Shown here in pieces: positions 6,664 through 7,089 of a DNA stretch of 7,089 nucleotides (positions within the stretch are counted from its first letter, which is position 1; each line of letters begins with the position of its first letter). The notes under the pieces are model-generated. The model saw nothing but the letters and a program-made list of their open reading frames with translations, was not told the origin of the DNA and searched no databases. The DNA is from CAZIHO01 sp964538875 (GTDB lineage Bacteria; Pseudomonadota; Gammaproteobacteria; Chromatiales; Chromatiaceae), in contig CAZIHO010000150.1 in the NCBI GenBank assembly GCA_964538875.1, positions 1 to 7,089 on the forward strand, given 5' to 3'. The position numbers and the translations under genes are program-made.

Positions 6664-7089
6664 TCAAGGCGCGGGGCAGGCGTCGCCCGGACAGCGATTC
6701 ACCTCCACGGTGATATGTCCGAAGCCCGGAATGGCGGCCACCAAGTCCTTATAGTGCTGGGGATCCTGGGGCTGGTGGGTGACCACGGAAATGATGGCGG
6801 CGAAATCCTTGGGACCGACCCGCCAGATGTGCAGGTCCACGATTTGATTATCCGCGTCCGCCTCGATGGCGGTCCGCACCCGTTGCAGGGTGCGCCGGTC
6901 CGGCCCGCCATCCAACAGGATGCCACTGGTGTCCCGGATCAACCCCCAACTCCAGCGGGCGATCAGCACCGAGCCCACCAGGCCCATGCAGGCGTCCATC
7001 CAGACCCAGCCGAAATACTTGCCGGTCAGCAGGGCCGCGATGGCCAATACCGAGGTGAGGGCGTCGGCGACCACGTGCAAATAGGCCGC
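6664..7089 (-). CDS. dmeF: Cation diffusion facilitator, DmeF-like Co/Ni efflux transporter (C-terminal part; 5' end outside window)
   Basis: These are the last 141 residues of an inner-membrane metal/proton antiporter of the CDF family; the gene begins beyond the right edge. An in-frame TTG at 7078-7080 is an internal leucine, because the reading frame continues upstream as AAYLHVVAD. HVVAD (H5, D9 of the fragment) matches the H-x3-D metal site of transmembrane helix 5 of CDF proteins. About residues 5-24 and 29-49 are the last two membrane helices. The remainder is the cytoplasmic ferredoxin-like domain, with typical elements ILLDGGPD, VDLHIWRVGPKDFAAIISVV and HITVEV. The tail is short and carries two cysteines (NRCPGDACPAP), which could bind metal. 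The sequence around YFGWVWMD and ARWSWGLIRDTSG is what I recall from DmeF-type members; the exact metal is inferred. The gene is separated from DUF2339 by 219 bases with stem-loops, so it is probably a different transcription unit. Confidence 0.9.
   Translation of the reverse strand, partial: AAYLHVVADALTSVLAIAALLTGKYFGWVWMDACMGLVGSVLIARWSWGLIRDTSGILLDGGPDRRTLQRVRTAIEADADNQIVDLHIWRVGPKDFAAIISVVTHQPQDPQHYKDLVAAIPGFGHITVEVNRCPGDACPAP

Overview
This is a GC-rich window in which every gene I can support lies on the minus strand, so transcription runs from right to left. The organism is most likely a free-living proteobacterium, probably a gammaproteobacterium. The basis is the G/C-dominated third codon positions, the paired DUF2339/DUF3999 membrane genes, and a glutaminase carrying STAS and cyclic-nucleotide-binding domains. 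I cannot place it more precisely from sequence alone.

Right edge (6664-7089): the C-terminal half of a cation diffusion facilitator, of the DmeF-like Co/Ni efflux type, entering from beyond the window. A 219-base gap (6445-6663) follows. It is rich in inverted repeats: a large stem-loop just after the transporter stop, an AT-rich dyad, a 12-bp perfect palindrome and a 9-bp-stem hairpin. These probably hold the end of one transcription unit and the control region of the next.

Centre (2281-6444): a two-gene operon. The first gene encodes a 910-residue DUF2339 protein with very many membrane spans. The second encodes a 472-residue DUF3999 protein with a signal peptide, a beta-rich exported region and a C-terminal membrane anchor. 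Only 12 bases separate the genes, and the second gene's ribosome binding site overlaps the first gene's stop codon. They probably form an envelope complex of unknown function.

Between that operon and the last gene (1771-2280): no intact gene. It holds a broken remnant of a DUF11-type surface-protein repeat, whose conserved motifs now fall in two reading frames.

Left edge (1-1770): a glutaminase beginning at 1770 and running off the window. The enzyme domain is intact and is followed by a STAS domain and a cyclic-nucleotide-binding domain with a well-preserved phosphate-binding cassette. This suggests a deamidase whose activity, assembly or location responds to a cyclic nucleotide. The genes do not form one obvious pathway. 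The two most interesting items are the three-domain glutaminase and the uncharacterised DUF2339/DUF3999 pair.
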